Shown: positions 35,335 to 44,619 of the stretch, piece after piece
Numbering within the stretch: the stretch's first letter is position 1
Layout: each line of letters begins with the position of its first letter
Assembly (NCBI RefSeq): GCF_005250615.1
Contig: NZ_SULM01000005.1
Coordinates: 124,001-188,000 of the forward strand
Source of the DNA: Pseudomonas rhizoryzae
Lineage (GTDB): Bacteria > Pseudomonadota > Gammaproteobacteria > Pseudomonadales > Pseudomonadaceae
Direction: 5' to 3'
Length of the DNA: 64,000 bases
Notes under the pieces: model-generated
The model's database searches: none
What the model saw: the letters and a program-made list of their open reading frames with translations, nothing else
Told to the model about the DNA's origin: nothing
Translations under genes and position numbers: made by a program

Positions 35335-36495
35335 ATGAACAAGGCAATCGACAACCTGCTCGGCGGTCGCCAGGGCGCCCTCGGCCTGCTGGTGCTGGCC
35401 GCGCTGATCCTGGTGGTGTTCCCGCTGGCGCTGGATACCTTCCGCCTCAATCTGGTCGGCAAGTACCTGACCTATGCCTTCGTCGCCGTGGGCCTGGTGC
35501 TGTGCTGGGGCTACGGCGGCATCCTCAGCCTCGGCCAGGGGATCTTCTTCGGCCTCGGTGGCTACTGCATGGCGATGTTCCTCAAGCTCGAGGCCTCGGA
35601 CCCGGTGAGCACCAAGATCCAGTCCACTCCCGGCATTCCGGATTTCATGGACTGGAACCAGATCACCGAACTGCCCTGGCTCTGGCAGCCGTTCCACAGC
35701 TTCGGCTTCACCCTGGTGGCGGTGATCGCGGTGCCGGCGCTGCTGGCCTTCGTCATCGGCATGGCGATGTTCAAGCGACGGGTAGGGGACGTCTATTTCT
35801 CCATCGTCACCCAGGCCATCGCTGCTATCCTGAGCATCCTCATCATCGGCCAGCAGGGGCTGACCGGTGGGGTCAACGGCATTACCGACCTGAAGACGGT
35901 TCTGGGCTGGGACATCCGCCCGGACAGCGCCAAGGTCACCCTCTACTTCATCAACGCCGGGCTGCTGTTCGCCTGCATCCTGCTCGCCCGCTTCGTGCTG
36001 GCCTCCAAGCTCGGCCGGCTGCTGGTGGCGATGCGTGACAAGGAAGAACGGGTGCGCTTCTCCGGCTACGACGTGGCCAGCTTCAAGATCTTCGTGTTCT
36101 GCGTGGCCGCGGCCTTCTCGGCGGTGGGTGGGGCCATGTTCGCCCTGCAGGTGGGCTTCATGTCGCCGTCCTTCGTTGGCATCGTGCCTTCCATCGAGAT
36201 GGTCATCTTCGCCGCCGTCGGCGGGCGCCTGTCGCTGCTCGGCGCGGTGTACGGCACCCTGCTGGTGAATTTCGGCAAGACCTACTTCTCCGAGTCCTTC
36301 CCCGAACTCTGGCTGTACCTGATGGGCGGGCTGTTCATCGCGGTCGTCCTCTACTTCCCCAATGGTCTCGCCGGCCTGTGGAAGAGCCATGGCCTGCCCC
36401 TGGTCGCCCGCCTCAGACGCCAGCCGGCTCGCACCGCCGCCGCGCCGGCCAAGCCCACCGCTGCCAAACCGTCCCCGCTGGAGACCACGCCATGA
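35335..36495 (+). CDS. urtC: Urea/amide ABC transporter permease UrtC-type
   Basis: A 386-residue LivM-type membrane subunit. The motif WGYGGILSLGQGIFFGLGGYCMAMFLK is the UrtC signature, followed by the MRDKEERVRFSGYDVASFK cytoplasmic loop that contacts the ATPases. Its stop overlaps the start of urtD as ATGA. Confidence 0.92.
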   Translation: MNKAIDNLLGGRQGALGLLVLAALILVVFPLALDTFRLNLVGKYLTYAFVAVGLVLCWGYGGILSLGQGIFFGLGGYCMAMFLKLEASDPVSTKIQSTPGIPDFMDWNQITELPWLWQPFHSFGFTLVAVIAVPALLAFVIGMAMFKRRVGDVYFSIVTQAIAAILSILIIGQQGLTGGVNGITDLKTVLGWDIRPDSAKVTLYFINAGLLFACILLARFVLASKLGRLLVAMRDKEERVRFSGYDVASFKIFVFCVAAAFSAVGGAMFALQVGFMSPSFVGIVPSIEMVIFAAVGGRLSLLGAVYGTLLVNFGKTYFSESFPELWLYLMGGLFIAVVLYFPNGLAGLWKSHGLPLVARLRRQPARTAAAPAKPTAAKPSPLETTP

Positions 36496-37256
36496 ATACC
36501 AGTCCGATCGGTTTCCAACTGGCCAAGCCGGTGCTGGCCATCGAAGGCCTGACCGTCTCCTTCGACGGCTTCAAGGCGGTGAACGACCTCAACCTCTATG
36601 TCGATCGCAACGAGGTGCACGTGGTGATCGGCCCCAACGGCGCCGGCAAGACCACGGTGCTCGACCTGATCTGCGGCAAGACCCGCGCCACCGCCGGTAG
36701 CATCGAATTCAACGGCCGCGAGCTGACCAGGATGAAGGAGTTCGACATCGTCCGTGCCGGCGTTGGCCGCAAGTTCCAGAACCCTTCCATCTACGAGAAC
36801 CTCACGGTGTTCGAGAATCTGGAGATGTCCTATCCCGAGGGCCGCAAGGTATTCGGCGCGCTGTTCTTCAAGCGCAGCGCGGCGGTGATCGCGCGGGTGG
36901 AAGAGGTGGCCGGACAGATCTTTCTCGCCGAGCTGCTGCACCAGCAGGCGGACCTGCTCTCCCACGGCCAGAAGCAGTGGCTGGAGATCGGCATGCTGCT
37001 GATGCAGGACCCGGAACTCTTGATGCTCGACGAGCCGGTGGCGGGCATGAGCGTGTCCGAGCGGGCCCAGACCGCCGAATTGCTCAACCGGATCAGCGAG
37101 GGCCGCTCGGTGCTGGTCATCGAGCACGACATGGAGTTCGTCAAGAGCATCGCCCACAAGGTCACGGTGCTGCACCAGGGCAAGGTACTGGCCGAAGGCA
37201 GCATGGAGGCGGTGCAGAGCGATCCGAAGGTCATCGAGGTGTACCTGGGGCACTGA
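36492..37256 (+). CDS. urtD: Urea/amide ABC transporter ATPase UrtD-type
   Basis: A 254-residue LivG-type ATPase with Walker A GPNGAGKTT, signature LSHGQKQWLEIGMLL (the SHGQ variant usual in UrtD), Walker B LLMLDEPVAGM and switch His in VIEHDMEF. ATG at 36492 overlaps the urtC stop; the frame stays open further upstream but that part lies inside urtC. Confidence 0.93.
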   Translation: MNTSPIGFQLAKPVLAIEGLTVSFDGFKAVNDLNLYVDRNEVHVVIGPNGAGKTTVLDLICGKTRATAGSIEFNGRELTRMKEFDIVRAGVGRKFQNPSIYENLTVFENLEMSYPEGRKVFGALFFKRSAAVIARVEEVAGQIFLAELLHQQADLLSHGQKQWLEIGMLLMQDPELLMLDEPVAGMSVSERAQTAELLNRISEGRSVLVIEHDMEFVKSIAHKVTVLHQGKVLAEGSMEAVQSDPKVIEVYLGH

Positions 37257-37299
37257 TCCTCTTTTTCCATCCAAGCAGCCGATCACGGAGATCCCGGCC

Positions 37300-37989
37300 A
37301 TGTTCACCATCCAGAATCTCGTCTCCGGCTACGGCCAGAGCCGCATCCTCCACGAACTCAGCCTGGACGTGGCGAAACAGGAAATCGTCGCCGTCATGGG
37401 CCGCAACGGCATGGGCAAGAGCACCTTCTTCCGCAGCCTGATGGGTATCCTGCCGAGTTGGAGCGGCAGCGTGGCGGTGGACGGCCAGGACGTCTCCACC
37501 CTGGAGACCCACCAGCGCGTCGAACGCGGCATCGCCTACGTACCCCAGGGGCGGATGATCTTTTCCCACATGACGGTGCTGGAGAATATCCAGACCGGCC
37601 TGCCGGCCTCGGCGAAAGGCAAGGTGCCGGACGATCTCTATGCGCTGTTTCCGGTGCTGCACGAGATGCGGCAGCGCAAGGGCGGCAACCTCTCCGGCGG
37701 CCAGCAGCAACAGCTGGCTATCGCCCGCGCCCTGGCCACCAATCCCAAGGTGCTGCTGCTGGACGAACCGACCGAGGGCATCCAGCCCTCGATCATCAAG
37801 GACATCGCCCGCACCTTGAAGGAGATCCGCACGATGCGGGACCTGACCATCGTGGTCTCCGAGCAGGTGCTGTCCTTCACCCTCGACATCGCCGACCGCT
37901 TCCTGGTGATCGAGAAAGGCCGCTTCGTGGTGGAGGAGACCCGCGACAAGGTCGATGAGGCGACCATCAGTCGCTATCTGTCGGTTTGA
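37300..37989 (+). CDS. urtE: Urea/amide ABC transporter ATPase UrtE-type
   Basis: A 229-residue LivF-type ATPase: Walker A GRNGMGKST, signature LSGGQQQQLAIARAL, Walker B LLLDEPTEGIQPSII. The YVPQGRMIFSHMTVLENI segment fits UrtE. It is the last gene of the importer operon and is followed by a large inverted repeat. Confidence 0.93.
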   Translation: MFTIQNLVSGYGQSRILHELSLDVAKQEIVAVMGRNGMGKSTFFRSLMGILPSWSGSVAVDGQDVSTLETHQRVERGIAYVPQGRMIFSHMTVLENIQTGLPASAKGKVPDDLYALFPVLHEMRQRKGGNLSGGQQQQLAIARALATNPKVLLLDEPTEGIQPSIIKDIARTLKEIRTMRDLTIVVSEQVLSFTLDIADRFLVIEKGRFVVEETRDKVDEATISRYLSV

Positions 37990-38043
37990 GAGCCTGTTCA
38001 GGGTCTGCTGCGCTGCGCTATCCACATCAGTCGCGGCGGCCGC

Positions 38044-38137
38044 CGTAGGTTGGGTTGAGCGCAGCGAAGCCCAACAGTGTCCGGGACACAGGCACTGTTG
38101 GGCTTCGACGATAGAGCCGTCTCAACCCAACCTACGG
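38044..38137. repeat. 94-bp nested inverted repeat between convergent operons
   Basis: The outer arms (38044-38060, beginning CCGTAGGTTGGGTTGAG, and 38121-38137) are 17-base perfect complements. The inner arms (CGAAGCCCAACAGTG, 38066-38080, and 38094-38108) are 15-base perfect complements. Repeats starting GTAGGTTGGGTTGAG are dispersed in many Pseudomonas and related genomes. It lies between the convergent urtE and carbamoyl-hydrolase genes and could act as a two-way transcription barrier. Confidence 0.85.
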
Positions 38138-38175
38138 TCTATCGCCGCCATGGCGGCGATGACGCAGCATATCCC

Positions 38176-39414
38176 TCAGGACGCCCGGGCCAGCACCGCG
38201 TGCAGCAGCACGTTGGCGCCCGCGGCCAGGTGCTCCTGCTGGGCGTCCTCCAGTTCGTTGTGGCTGATGCCGTCCTTGCACGGCACGAAGATCATGGCGC
38301 TGGGCGCCACCGCGGCCAGGTAGACGGCGTCATGGCCGGCGCCGCTGACCACGTCCATGCTGGCCAGCCCCAGGGTGTCCGCCGCGCGCCGCACCAGCCC
38401 GATGCAGTCGGCATCGAAGTGGCAGGGCTTGAAGTAGACGACCTGTTCCACGGCGACCTCCAGCCGGGAATCGCTGGCCATCAGCGCCGCGCAGCTGTCC
38501 CGTAGCGCCTGATCCATGGCGGACAGCACGGCGTCGTCGAGGGCACGCAGGTCGACGGAGAACTTGACCGTACCGGGGATGGTGTTGCGCGAGTTGGGCG
38601 ACACCTGCATGAAGCCGACCGTGGCCCGCGCATGGGGGGCGTGGTCGAGGGCGATCTGGTTGATCCGTTGTACCAGCTGGGCAGCGGCCAGCAGCGCATC
38701 GTGACGCTGGTTCATGGGCGTGGGACCGGCGTGGGCCTCCATGCCGGTGACGACCACGTCGTACCAGCGCTGGCCCAGGGCGCCGGGGACCACGCCGATG
38801 GTCAGGTCATGGGCCTCGAGGACCGGTCCCTGCTCGATATGGGCCTCGAAATAGGCATCGAACATCCCGTTGGGCACCTCGCCGGGCGCCTGGCTGCCGG
38901 CGTAGCCGATGCGCGCCAGTTCACCGCCCACGGTCAGGCCGTCGATGTCCTGTTGCGGCAATACCTCGTCCAGGCCGAAGGCACCGCTGAACACGCCGGA
39001 GCCCATCATGACCGGGACGAAGCGCGAGCCTTCCTCGTTAGTCCAGGCCACCACCTCCAGAGGCGCGGCGGTGCGGATGCCGGCGTCTTCGAGAGTGCGC
39101 AGCACCTCCAGGCCGGCGAGGACGCCGAAGTTGCCATCGAACTTGCCGCCGGTGGGCTGGGTATCGATATGGCTACCCATGGCGATGGCCCGGCGACTGG
39201 GGTCGCTGCCTTCACGGCGGGCGAAGATGTTACCGATGGCGTCCACCCGTATGCCCAGCCCGGCTTCCCGGCACCAGGCCACGAAGAGGTCACGGCCCTG
39301 GCGATCCAGGTCGGTCAGCGCCAGGCGGCAGACACCACCCTTGGCGGTGGCGCCGATCTCGGCGAGGTGCATGAGGGACTGCCAGAGGCGGTCGGAGTTG
39401 ATCTGCAGGGTCAT
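38176..39414 (-). CDS. M20-family N-carbamoyl-L-amino-acid hydrolase / allantoate amidohydrolase-like
   Basis: A 412-residue dinuclear metallohydrolase. Metal ligands and the catalytic base are seen in GSHIDTQPTGGKFDGNFGV (His, Asp), WTNEEGSRF (Glu pair), YFEAHIEQGP (His) and SGAGHDAVYL (His). Members hydrolyse N-carbamoyl amino acids, beta-ureidopropionate or allantoate to ammonia, CO2 and an amino product. It ends a run of same-strand genes: IclR, receptor, two permeases, two ATPases, amidase, then this enzyme. The chain suggests an imported amide- or ureido-containing compound is cut first by the amidase and then here. Confidence 0.9.
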   Translation of the reverse strand: MTLQINSDRLWQSLMHLAEIGATAKGGVCRLALTDLDRQGRDLFVAWCREAGLGIRVDAIGNIFARREGSDPSRRAIAMGSHIDTQPTGGKFDGNFGVLAGLEVLRTLEDAGIRTAAPLEVVAWTNEEGSRFVPVMMGSGVFSGAFGLDEVLPQQDIDGLTVGGELARIGYAGSQAPGEVPNGMFDAYFEAHIEQGPVLEAHDLTIGVVPGALGQRWYDVVVTGMEAHAGPTPMNQRHDALLAAAQLVQRINQIALDHAPHARATVGFMQVSPNSRNTIPGTVKFSVDLRALDDAVLSAMDQALRDSCAALMASDSRLEVAVEQVVYFKPCHFDADCIGLVRRAADTLGLASMDVVSGAGHDAVYLAAVAPSAMIFVPCKDGISHNELEDAQQEHLAAGANVLLHAVLARAS

Positions 39415-39426
39415 GGATAGCTCCAG

Positions 39427-40602
39427 TCAGGACAGACGCTGGCCGGTCAGGCGACGGGCCAGGGCGATGAGGGAGAGATCGCTGCCACGCGGGCCGATCA
39501 GCGATAGCCCCAGGGGCGCGCCATCGATCTGCAGCAGCGGCAGGGAGAGCTGGGGGCAGCCGGACAGCACCGACAGGCAGAGCAGGCGGATGGACAGGTT
39601 GCGGTAGTCCTCCAGCGCTTCCTCCGAGGTGCTCAGCAGCGGTGCGACGTCGGGCATGGTCGGCAGCAGGAGTACGCCGTCTCGGCCGAGCAGCGCCTGG
39701 AATCTGTCGGCGAAGTCCCCGGCCGTCTGCCTGGCGGACGCCACCTGGCCGTCGTCGAGGGTCTGGGCCCAGGCCACGCGCTCCTTCACGCCCGGACCGA
39801 GCTGGACCGGGTAGCGGGACAGGAAGTCGCCCTGGTTTTCCCAGACCTCGCGGCCCTGGATGTGGCGGAACGCCCAGTAGAGGTCGTCCAGGGGCAGCAG
39901 CGCGCCCTGGACCGGGGTCGGCAGCAGTTCGAGCTCGTCCAGCAGGGCGCGGGTGGCCTCACGGGCGCTGGGGGTGACCAGGGCCAGGAGGTCGGTCGCC
40001 AGCAGCAATCGCGGCAGCGCCGGCAAGGGGGTGGGGTCCGCGCCGAGCAGGACGTCGCCGACCTGGGCGAAGGTGTTCAAATCGCGGGCGAACCAGCCGC
40101 AGGTATCGAAGCTGTGGGCCAGCGGCATGCAGCCGTCCAGGCTGATACGGCCGTGGGTGGGACGCAAGCCGATCAACCCACAGTGGCTGGCCGGTGCCCG
40201 TACCGAGCCGCCGGTGTCGGTGCCGAGGGCGAAGTCGCAGAGGCCGTTGGATACCGCCGAGGCCGAGCCGGAACTGGAGCCACCGGGAATCCGCAAAGGC
40301 GCGGCGCCATTGCGCGGCGTGCCGAAGTGGGCGTTCTTGCCGGTCATGGAAAAGGCCAGTTCATCGGTGATGACCTTGCCGGTGAAGCGGGCACCGGCCT
40401 CCAGCAATTGCCGGACGACCGGGGCATGGCTGGACTTGAGTCCGGACGCGGCGAGCTTGTGCGGGTTGCCGCAGCCGGTGGGATAGCCGGCGACGTCGAA
40501 GAGGTCCTTGACGGCGAAGCTCAGGCCGTCGAGAGGGCCATTGTCCGCGTGGGGCACGGGACTGGCGGGGTAGGGCAGGTAGCAGTGCGCGTGGGCGTTC
40601 AT
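39427..40602 (-). CDS. Amidase-signature family hydrolase
   Basis: A 391-residue amidase. The Ser-cisSer-Lys triad is visible: Lys32 in FAVKDLFDVAG, cis-Ser within GGSSSGSA at 107-114, and Ser133 in GTDTGGSVRAP. It is shorter than GatA and resembles the group that includes AtzE and indoleacetamide hydrolases. ATG at 40602 gives this length; the frame is open upstream to 40842 but that overlaps the ATPase gene. It is 12 bases before the carbamoyl-hydrolase gene in the same direction, pointing to consecutive steps. Confidence 0.9.
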   Translation of the reverse strand: MNAHAHCYLPYPASPVPHADNGPLDGLSFAVKDLFDVAGYPTGCGNPHKLAASGLKSSHAPVVRQLLEAGARFTGKVITDELAFSMTGKNAHFGTPRNGAAPLRIPGGSSSGSASAVSNGLCDFALGTDTGGSVRAPASHCGLIGLRPTHGRISLDGCMPLAHSFDTCGWFARDLNTFAQVGDVLLGADPTPLPALPRLLLATDLLALVTPSAREATRALLDELELLPTPVQGALLPLDDLYWAFRHIQGREVWENQGDFLSRYPVQLGPGVKERVAWAQTLDDGQVASARQTAGDFADRFQALLGRDGVLLLPTMPDVAPLLSTSEEALEDYRNLSIRLLCLSVLSGCPQLSLPLLQIDGAPLGLSLIGPRGSDLSLIALARRLTGQRLS

Positions 40603-40630
40603 GGGGGCTCCGCAGGCGTTCGAACGAGAT

Positions 40631-41626
40631 TCAGTGAGGGGCGCTGGGCGATGCGGTCTGCGCCAGTTGCCAGCAGGCCGCGCGGTGGCCATGACCGAGG
40701 GGGGTCGCCTCCGGCACCGCCTGGTGGCAGTGTTCCTGGGCCAGGCCACAGCGCTCGGCGAAGGCACAACCAGGCGGCAGGCGGGCCAGGTCCGGCGGGG
40801 CGCCGCCGATGCTATCCAGGCGCCGGCCCTTCTGCAGGGCACCCTCGCTACGGCTCTTCAGCAGCGCCTGGGTGTAGGGATGGCGGGGTTGGGTGAGCAG
40901 CACGGCCGCCGGGCCTTCCTCGACGATGCGCCCGGCGTACATCACCGCCATGCGGTCGGCGACCTCGGCGGCGGCGCCGATGTCATGGGTGACGAAGACG
41001 ATGGACAGGCCCAGCTCGCGTTGCAGCTCGCGCAGCAACAGCAGGATCTGGATCTGCACCGTGGCGTCCAGCGCCGTGGTCGGCTCGTCGGCCAGCAGCA
41101 CCTGGGGATTGCAGGCCAGGGCCAGGGCGATCATCGCGCGCTGGCGCATGCCGCCGGACATCTCATGGGGGAAGGCGTCGAGGCGCCGCTCCGGGCTGGG
41201 GATGCGCACCCGTTCGAACAGTTGCAGGGCGCGCGCCCGGGCCTCGGCCTTGCTCAGTCCTTCGTGGCGGCGGATAGCCTCGCTGATCTGCTGGCCGAGG
41301 GTATAGACCGGGTCGAGGGCCAGCAGCGGCTCCTGGAAAATCATGGCGACGCGCTTGCCACGCAGCTGGGTCAGTGCCTTGGACGACAGCGCCAGCACAT
41401 CCTCCCCGGCGATCTGCAGGCCGCCGGCATAGCGGGTGGTCTTTTCCGGATGCAGCCGCATCAGGGCACGCAGCGTCACGCTCTTGCCGGAGCCGGACTC
41501 GCCGATCAGTGCCAGCACCTCGCCCTGGCCGACCTCCAGGGACACCCCGTTGACCGCCTGGATGCGCTTGCCCGGCGGGTGGAATTCCACGTGCAGGTCA
41601 CGCAGCTGGATGAGGGCCTCAGACAT
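40631..41626 (-). CDS. Peptide-type ABC transporter ATPase, DppD-like
   Basis: A 331-residue ATPase: Walker [10 protein letters not shown], signature MSGGMRQRAMIALAL, Walker B VLLADEPTTAL. The oligopeptide-transporter C-terminal region with CAFAERCGLAQEHC and a preceding PRHPYTQALL segment identifies the DppD/OppD class. It overlaps its partner ATPase gene by eight bases. Confidence 0.93.
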   Translation of the reverse strand: MSEALIQLRDLHVEFHPPGKRIQAVNGVSLEVGQGEVLALIGESGSGKSVTLRALMRLHPEKTTRYAGGLQIAGEDVLALSSKALTQLRGKRVAMIFQEPLLALDPVYTLGQQISEAIRRHEGLSKAEARARALQLFERVRIPSPERRLDAFPHEMSGGMRQRAMIALALACNPQVLLADEPTTALDATVQIQILLLLRELQRELGLSIVFVTHDIGAAAEVADRMAVMYAGRIVEEGPAAVLLTQPRHPYTQALLKSRSEGALQKGRRLDSIGGAPPDLARLPPGCAFAERCGLAQEHCHQAVPEATPLGHGHRAACWQLAQTASPSAPH

Positions 41627-42692
41627 GGCTCGCCTCCGGGGTCGGGGTGGATTCCAGGGCGTAGCCGGAGGCGGGCTCGTAGCGCAGGCAGGCCACGCTG
41701 CGTCCCGGCTCGGCCTCGGCGAAGCGCGGCGCGCGCTGGGCGCAGACGGCTTGGGCGAACTCGCAGCGGGTATGGAAACGGCAGCCGGGCGGGGGCGCTA
41801 TGGGATTGGGCGGATCGCCCGCCAGCGGGGCTTCCTCGGTCCGGTGCAGGGGATCGGTACTGGGCATGGAGCGCAGCAGCGCCCGGGTGTAGGGGTGCAG
41901 GGGGCGCTCGAACAGGGCCTCGGCTTCGCCCACCTCGACCACCTCGCCGAGGTACATGACCAGTACCCGGTCGGAGACGTAGCGCACCACATTGAGGTCA
42001 TGGCTGATGAAGACGTAGGTCAGCCCTAGCGCCTCCTTGAGGTCGGCCAGCAGGTTCAGCACCTGGGCTTCCACCGACTTGTCGAGCGCCGAGACGGATT
42101 CGTCGAGGATGATCAGCCGCGGCTCCAGCGCCAGCGCCCGGGCGATGTTGACGCGCTGCCGCTGGCCGCCGGACAACTCGTGGGGATAGCGCCCGGCGAA
42201 GCGACTCGGCTCCAGCCCGACCCGTGCCAGCAGGTCATGGGCGCGGGCCAGAGCCTGGGCGCGGGAAACGCCATGCACGCTCGGGCCGAAGGCGATGGAG
42301 TCCTCGATGGTCATGCGCGGATTGAGCGAGGCGTAGCTGTCCTGGAAGACCATCTGGGTCTGCCGGCGATAGTCGCGTAGCGGCAACACCTCGCCGACGG
42401 TCTGGCCATCGAACACCAGCTCGCCGCTGTCCTGGCGGGTGAGCTGCATCAGTAGCCGGGCGGTAGTGGACTTGCCACAGCCGGACTCGCCCACCACGCC
42501 CAGGGTCTCGCCCTTGAGCAGGGTGAAGCTCACGCCGTCCACCGCGCGTACGGCCAGGCGCTCACGGCGCAGGCTGAAACCGCTCTTCTTCAAGGGGAAA
42601 TGCTTTTTCAGGTCGCGCACGATCAGCAGCGGCTGGGCGGGACCACCGAGGTCGCGCGGATCACGCGGGGCTGACAGGGGAGACGGGCTCAT
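41619..42692 (-). CDS. Peptide-type ABC transporter ATPase, DppF-like
   Basis: A 357-residue ATPase with Walker A GESGCGKST, signature LSGGQRQRVNIARAL, Walker B LIILDESVSALD and the C-terminal Cys motif CRFHTRCEFAQAVC. The opening LKKHFPLKKSGF is typical of DppF/OppF. ATG at 42692 overlaps the stop of the permease gene as ATGA and is therefore chosen. Confidence 0.93.
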   Translation of the reverse strand: MSPSPLSAPRDPRDLGGPAQPLLIVRDLKKHFPLKKSGFSLRRERLAVRAVDGVSFTLLKGETLGVVGESGCGKSTTARLLMQLTRQDSGELVFDGQTVGEVLPLRDYRRQTQMVFQDSYASLNPRMTIEDSIAFGPSVHGVSRAQALARAHDLLARVGLEPSRFAGRYPHELSGGQRQRVNIARALALEPRLIILDESVSALDKSVEAQVLNLLADLKEALGLTYVFISHDLNVVRYVSDRVLVMYLGEVVEVGEAEALFERPLHPYTRALLRSMPSTDPLHRTEEAPLAGDPPNPIAPPPGCRFHTRCEFAQAVCAQRAPRFAEAEPGRSVACLRYEPASGYALESTPTPEASHV

Positions 42693-43582
42693 TGCTTGAC
42701 CTCCATGGCCGACCGCAGGCCATCGGCGAGCATGTTGAAGGACACCGAGGTGATGAAGATCAGCAGGCCGGGCAGGGCGGCTACCCAGGGCTGGCTGTAG
42801 ATGGCGGTGCGCAGGGTATTGAGCATCAGCCCCCACTCGGGCTCGGGCGGCTTGACGCCGAGGCCAAGGAACGACAGTCCGGAGGCCAGGATCATCGACA
42901 CCGAGATCAGGCTGGTGGCATAGACGAAGATGGGCCCTATCACGTTGCCCAGCACGTGCTTGCGCACGATCAGCAGGGCCGAGGCGCCACTGGCCCGCGC
43001 CGCGTCCACGTAGTCGCTGCGCCGCACCGCGGTGGTCACGCTCTCGGCGATGCGGGCGATCTGCGGCACGAAGACGATGGTCAGGGACACCAGCGCATTG
43101 GTGATGCCCGCCCCCAGGGCGCCGGACAGAGCGATGGCCAGCAGCACCGAGGGGAAGGCGTAGAGCACGTCGATGCAGCGCATGATGACCGTGTTCAGCC
43201 AGCCCCCGGCGTAGCCGGCGACGACGCCGAGGGTGCCGCCGAGGACGAAGGCCAGGATCACCGGGGCGATACCCATGAACAGCGACAACCGGGCGCCGAG
43301 GATCAGCCGCGAGAGCAGGTCCCGGCCGAGTTCGTCGCCGCCCAGCGGCAGCCCCGGCGTGCCGATGGGCTTCAGCCGCTTGAGCATCGAGGTGGCGAAA
43401 GGATCGTGGGGCATGATCCAGGGGGCGAACACCGCCATGAGGATCAGCAGCAGGATGATGCTGGCCGAGACCATCGCCAAGGGGTTACGCACCAGGCGGT
43501 GCAGCACGTTGGCGAGGTGGCTGCGCGAGCGCGCGATACCGGGCGCGGCGGGGGTGAGGGACGTCTGGATGGCGGCGGTCAT
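42689..43582 (-). CDS. Peptide-type ABC transporter permease, DppC-like
   Basis: A 297-residue membrane subunit: an N-terminal helix (AMVSASIILLLILMAVFAPWI), the GTPGLPLGGDELGRDLLSRLI segment diagnostic of DppC, and the YVDAARASGASALLIVRKHVL coupling loop. It starts one base after the preceding permease gene ends. Confidence 0.93.
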   Translation of the reverse strand: MTAAIQTSLTPAAPGIARSRSHLANVLHRLVRNPLAMVSASIILLLILMAVFAPWIMPHDPFATSMLKRLKPIGTPGLPLGGDELGRDLLSRLILGARLSLFMGIAPVILAFVLGGTLGVVAGYAGGWLNTVIMRCIDVLYAFPSVLLAIALSGALGAGITNALVSLTIVFVPQIARIAESVTTAVRRSDYVDAARASGASALLIVRKHVLGNVIGPIFVYATSLISVSMILASGLSFLGLGVKPPEPEWGLMLNTLRTAIYSQPWVAALPGLLIFITSVSFNMLADGLRSAMEVKQ

Positions 43583-43583
43583 G

Positions 43584-44537
43584 TCAGCCTCGTTCGATAC
43601 GGGGGTCGAGGACGGTCTGGAGGACGTCGACCAGCAGGTTCAGCAGCACGAAGAACAGCGCCAGGATCAGGATCGAACCCTGCAGCAGCGGCAGGTCGCG
43701 CTGGAAGATCGCCTGGTTGAGCAGGAAACCGGTGCCGGGCCAGGCGAACACCGTCTCGATCAGGATCGAGCCGCCCAGCAGGTAACCCAGTTGCAGGCCT
43801 ACCACCGCCAGGGCGGTGGGCGCGCAGTTCTTCACCACATGGCGCAGCACCCCGCCTTCGCTCAGGCCGCGGGCGCGCAGGCCGATGACGAATTCCTGCG
43901 CCAGGGTGTCCGCCACCAGGGCCCGCACGGTACGGGCGACGATGCCCATGGGGATGAAGGACATGGTCACCGCCGGCAGGATCAGGTACTGGACGTGGGC
44001 CCAGTCCCAGCGCCAGTCGCTGGAGCCGCCCGGTCCGGCGCCGGTGGCCGGCAGCCACATCAGCTGGGCGGAAAAGACGATGACCAGCACCATGCCCAGC
44101 CAGTAGTTGGGCAGGCTCACGCCGATGACCGAGACCAGCGAGGCCAGGCGGTCGGCCCAGGAGTTGCGGAAGTAGCCGGCGACGAAGCCGAACAGCGAGC
44201 CCAGGCTGAAGCCGATCAGGCTGGCGAGGACGGCGATCATCAGGGTGTTGCCGACCGCCTTGAGTACCTCGCCGGTCACCGGCCGGCTGGTGGCGATGGA
44301 GGTGCCCAGGTCGCCGTGCAGGGCGCGCCAAACCCAGCGCAGGAATTGCTCCGGCAGCGGTCGATCGAAGCCGTAGACCCTCATCATCTGCCGTTGCAGC
44401 TCGGCCGAGGCATCGGCGGGCAGGATGGATACCAGCGGATCGCCTGGCGCTATGTGCACCAGCATGAAACAGAGGAAGGCCACCCCGAGCATGATGGGTA
44501 GCGCATAGAGCAGACGGCGAAGCAGATAGCCGAGCAT
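43584..44537 (-). CDS. Peptide-type ABC transporter permease, DppB-like
   Basis: A 317-residue membrane subunit beginning MLGYLLRRLLYALPIMLGV, with the periplasmic region containing GDLGTSIATSRPV and the coupling loop FVIGLRARGLSEGGVLRHVVKNC. It follows the receptor gene across an 82-base gap that contains a perfect hairpin. Confidence 0.93.
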   Translation of the reverse strand: MLGYLLRRLLYALPIMLGVAFLCFMLVHIAPGDPLVSILPADASAELQRQMMRVYGFDRPLPEQFLRWVWRALHGDLGTSIATSRPVTGEVLKAVGNTLMIAVLASLIGFSLGSLFGFVAGYFRNSWADRLASLVSVIGVSLPNYWLGMVLVIVFSAQLMWLPATGAGPGGSSDWRWDWAHVQYLILPAVTMSFIPMGIVARTVRALVADTLAQEFVIGLRARGLSEGGVLRHVVKNCAPTALAVVGLQLGYLLGGSILIETVFAWPGTGFLLNQAIFQRDLPLLQGSILILALFFVLLNLLVDVLQTVLDPRIERG

Positions 44538-44591
44538 GGTGGTAAGCCTCCGGGCCTATGGCTGCGGGAGTCCGTGCCGAAAACGAAGGTG

Positions 44592-44609
44592 ACCGCCCCG
44601 GGGGGCGGT
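44592..44609 (-). repeat. Hairpin between receptor and permease genes
   Basis: ACCGCCCC (44592-44599) and GGGGCGGT (44602-44609) are perfect complements with a two-base centre. No T-run follows. It lies 10 bases after the receptor stop and fits an mRNA-stabilising or attenuating element that raises receptor over permease output. Confidence 0.5.
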
Positions 44610-44619
44610 TCAGGCGGCG

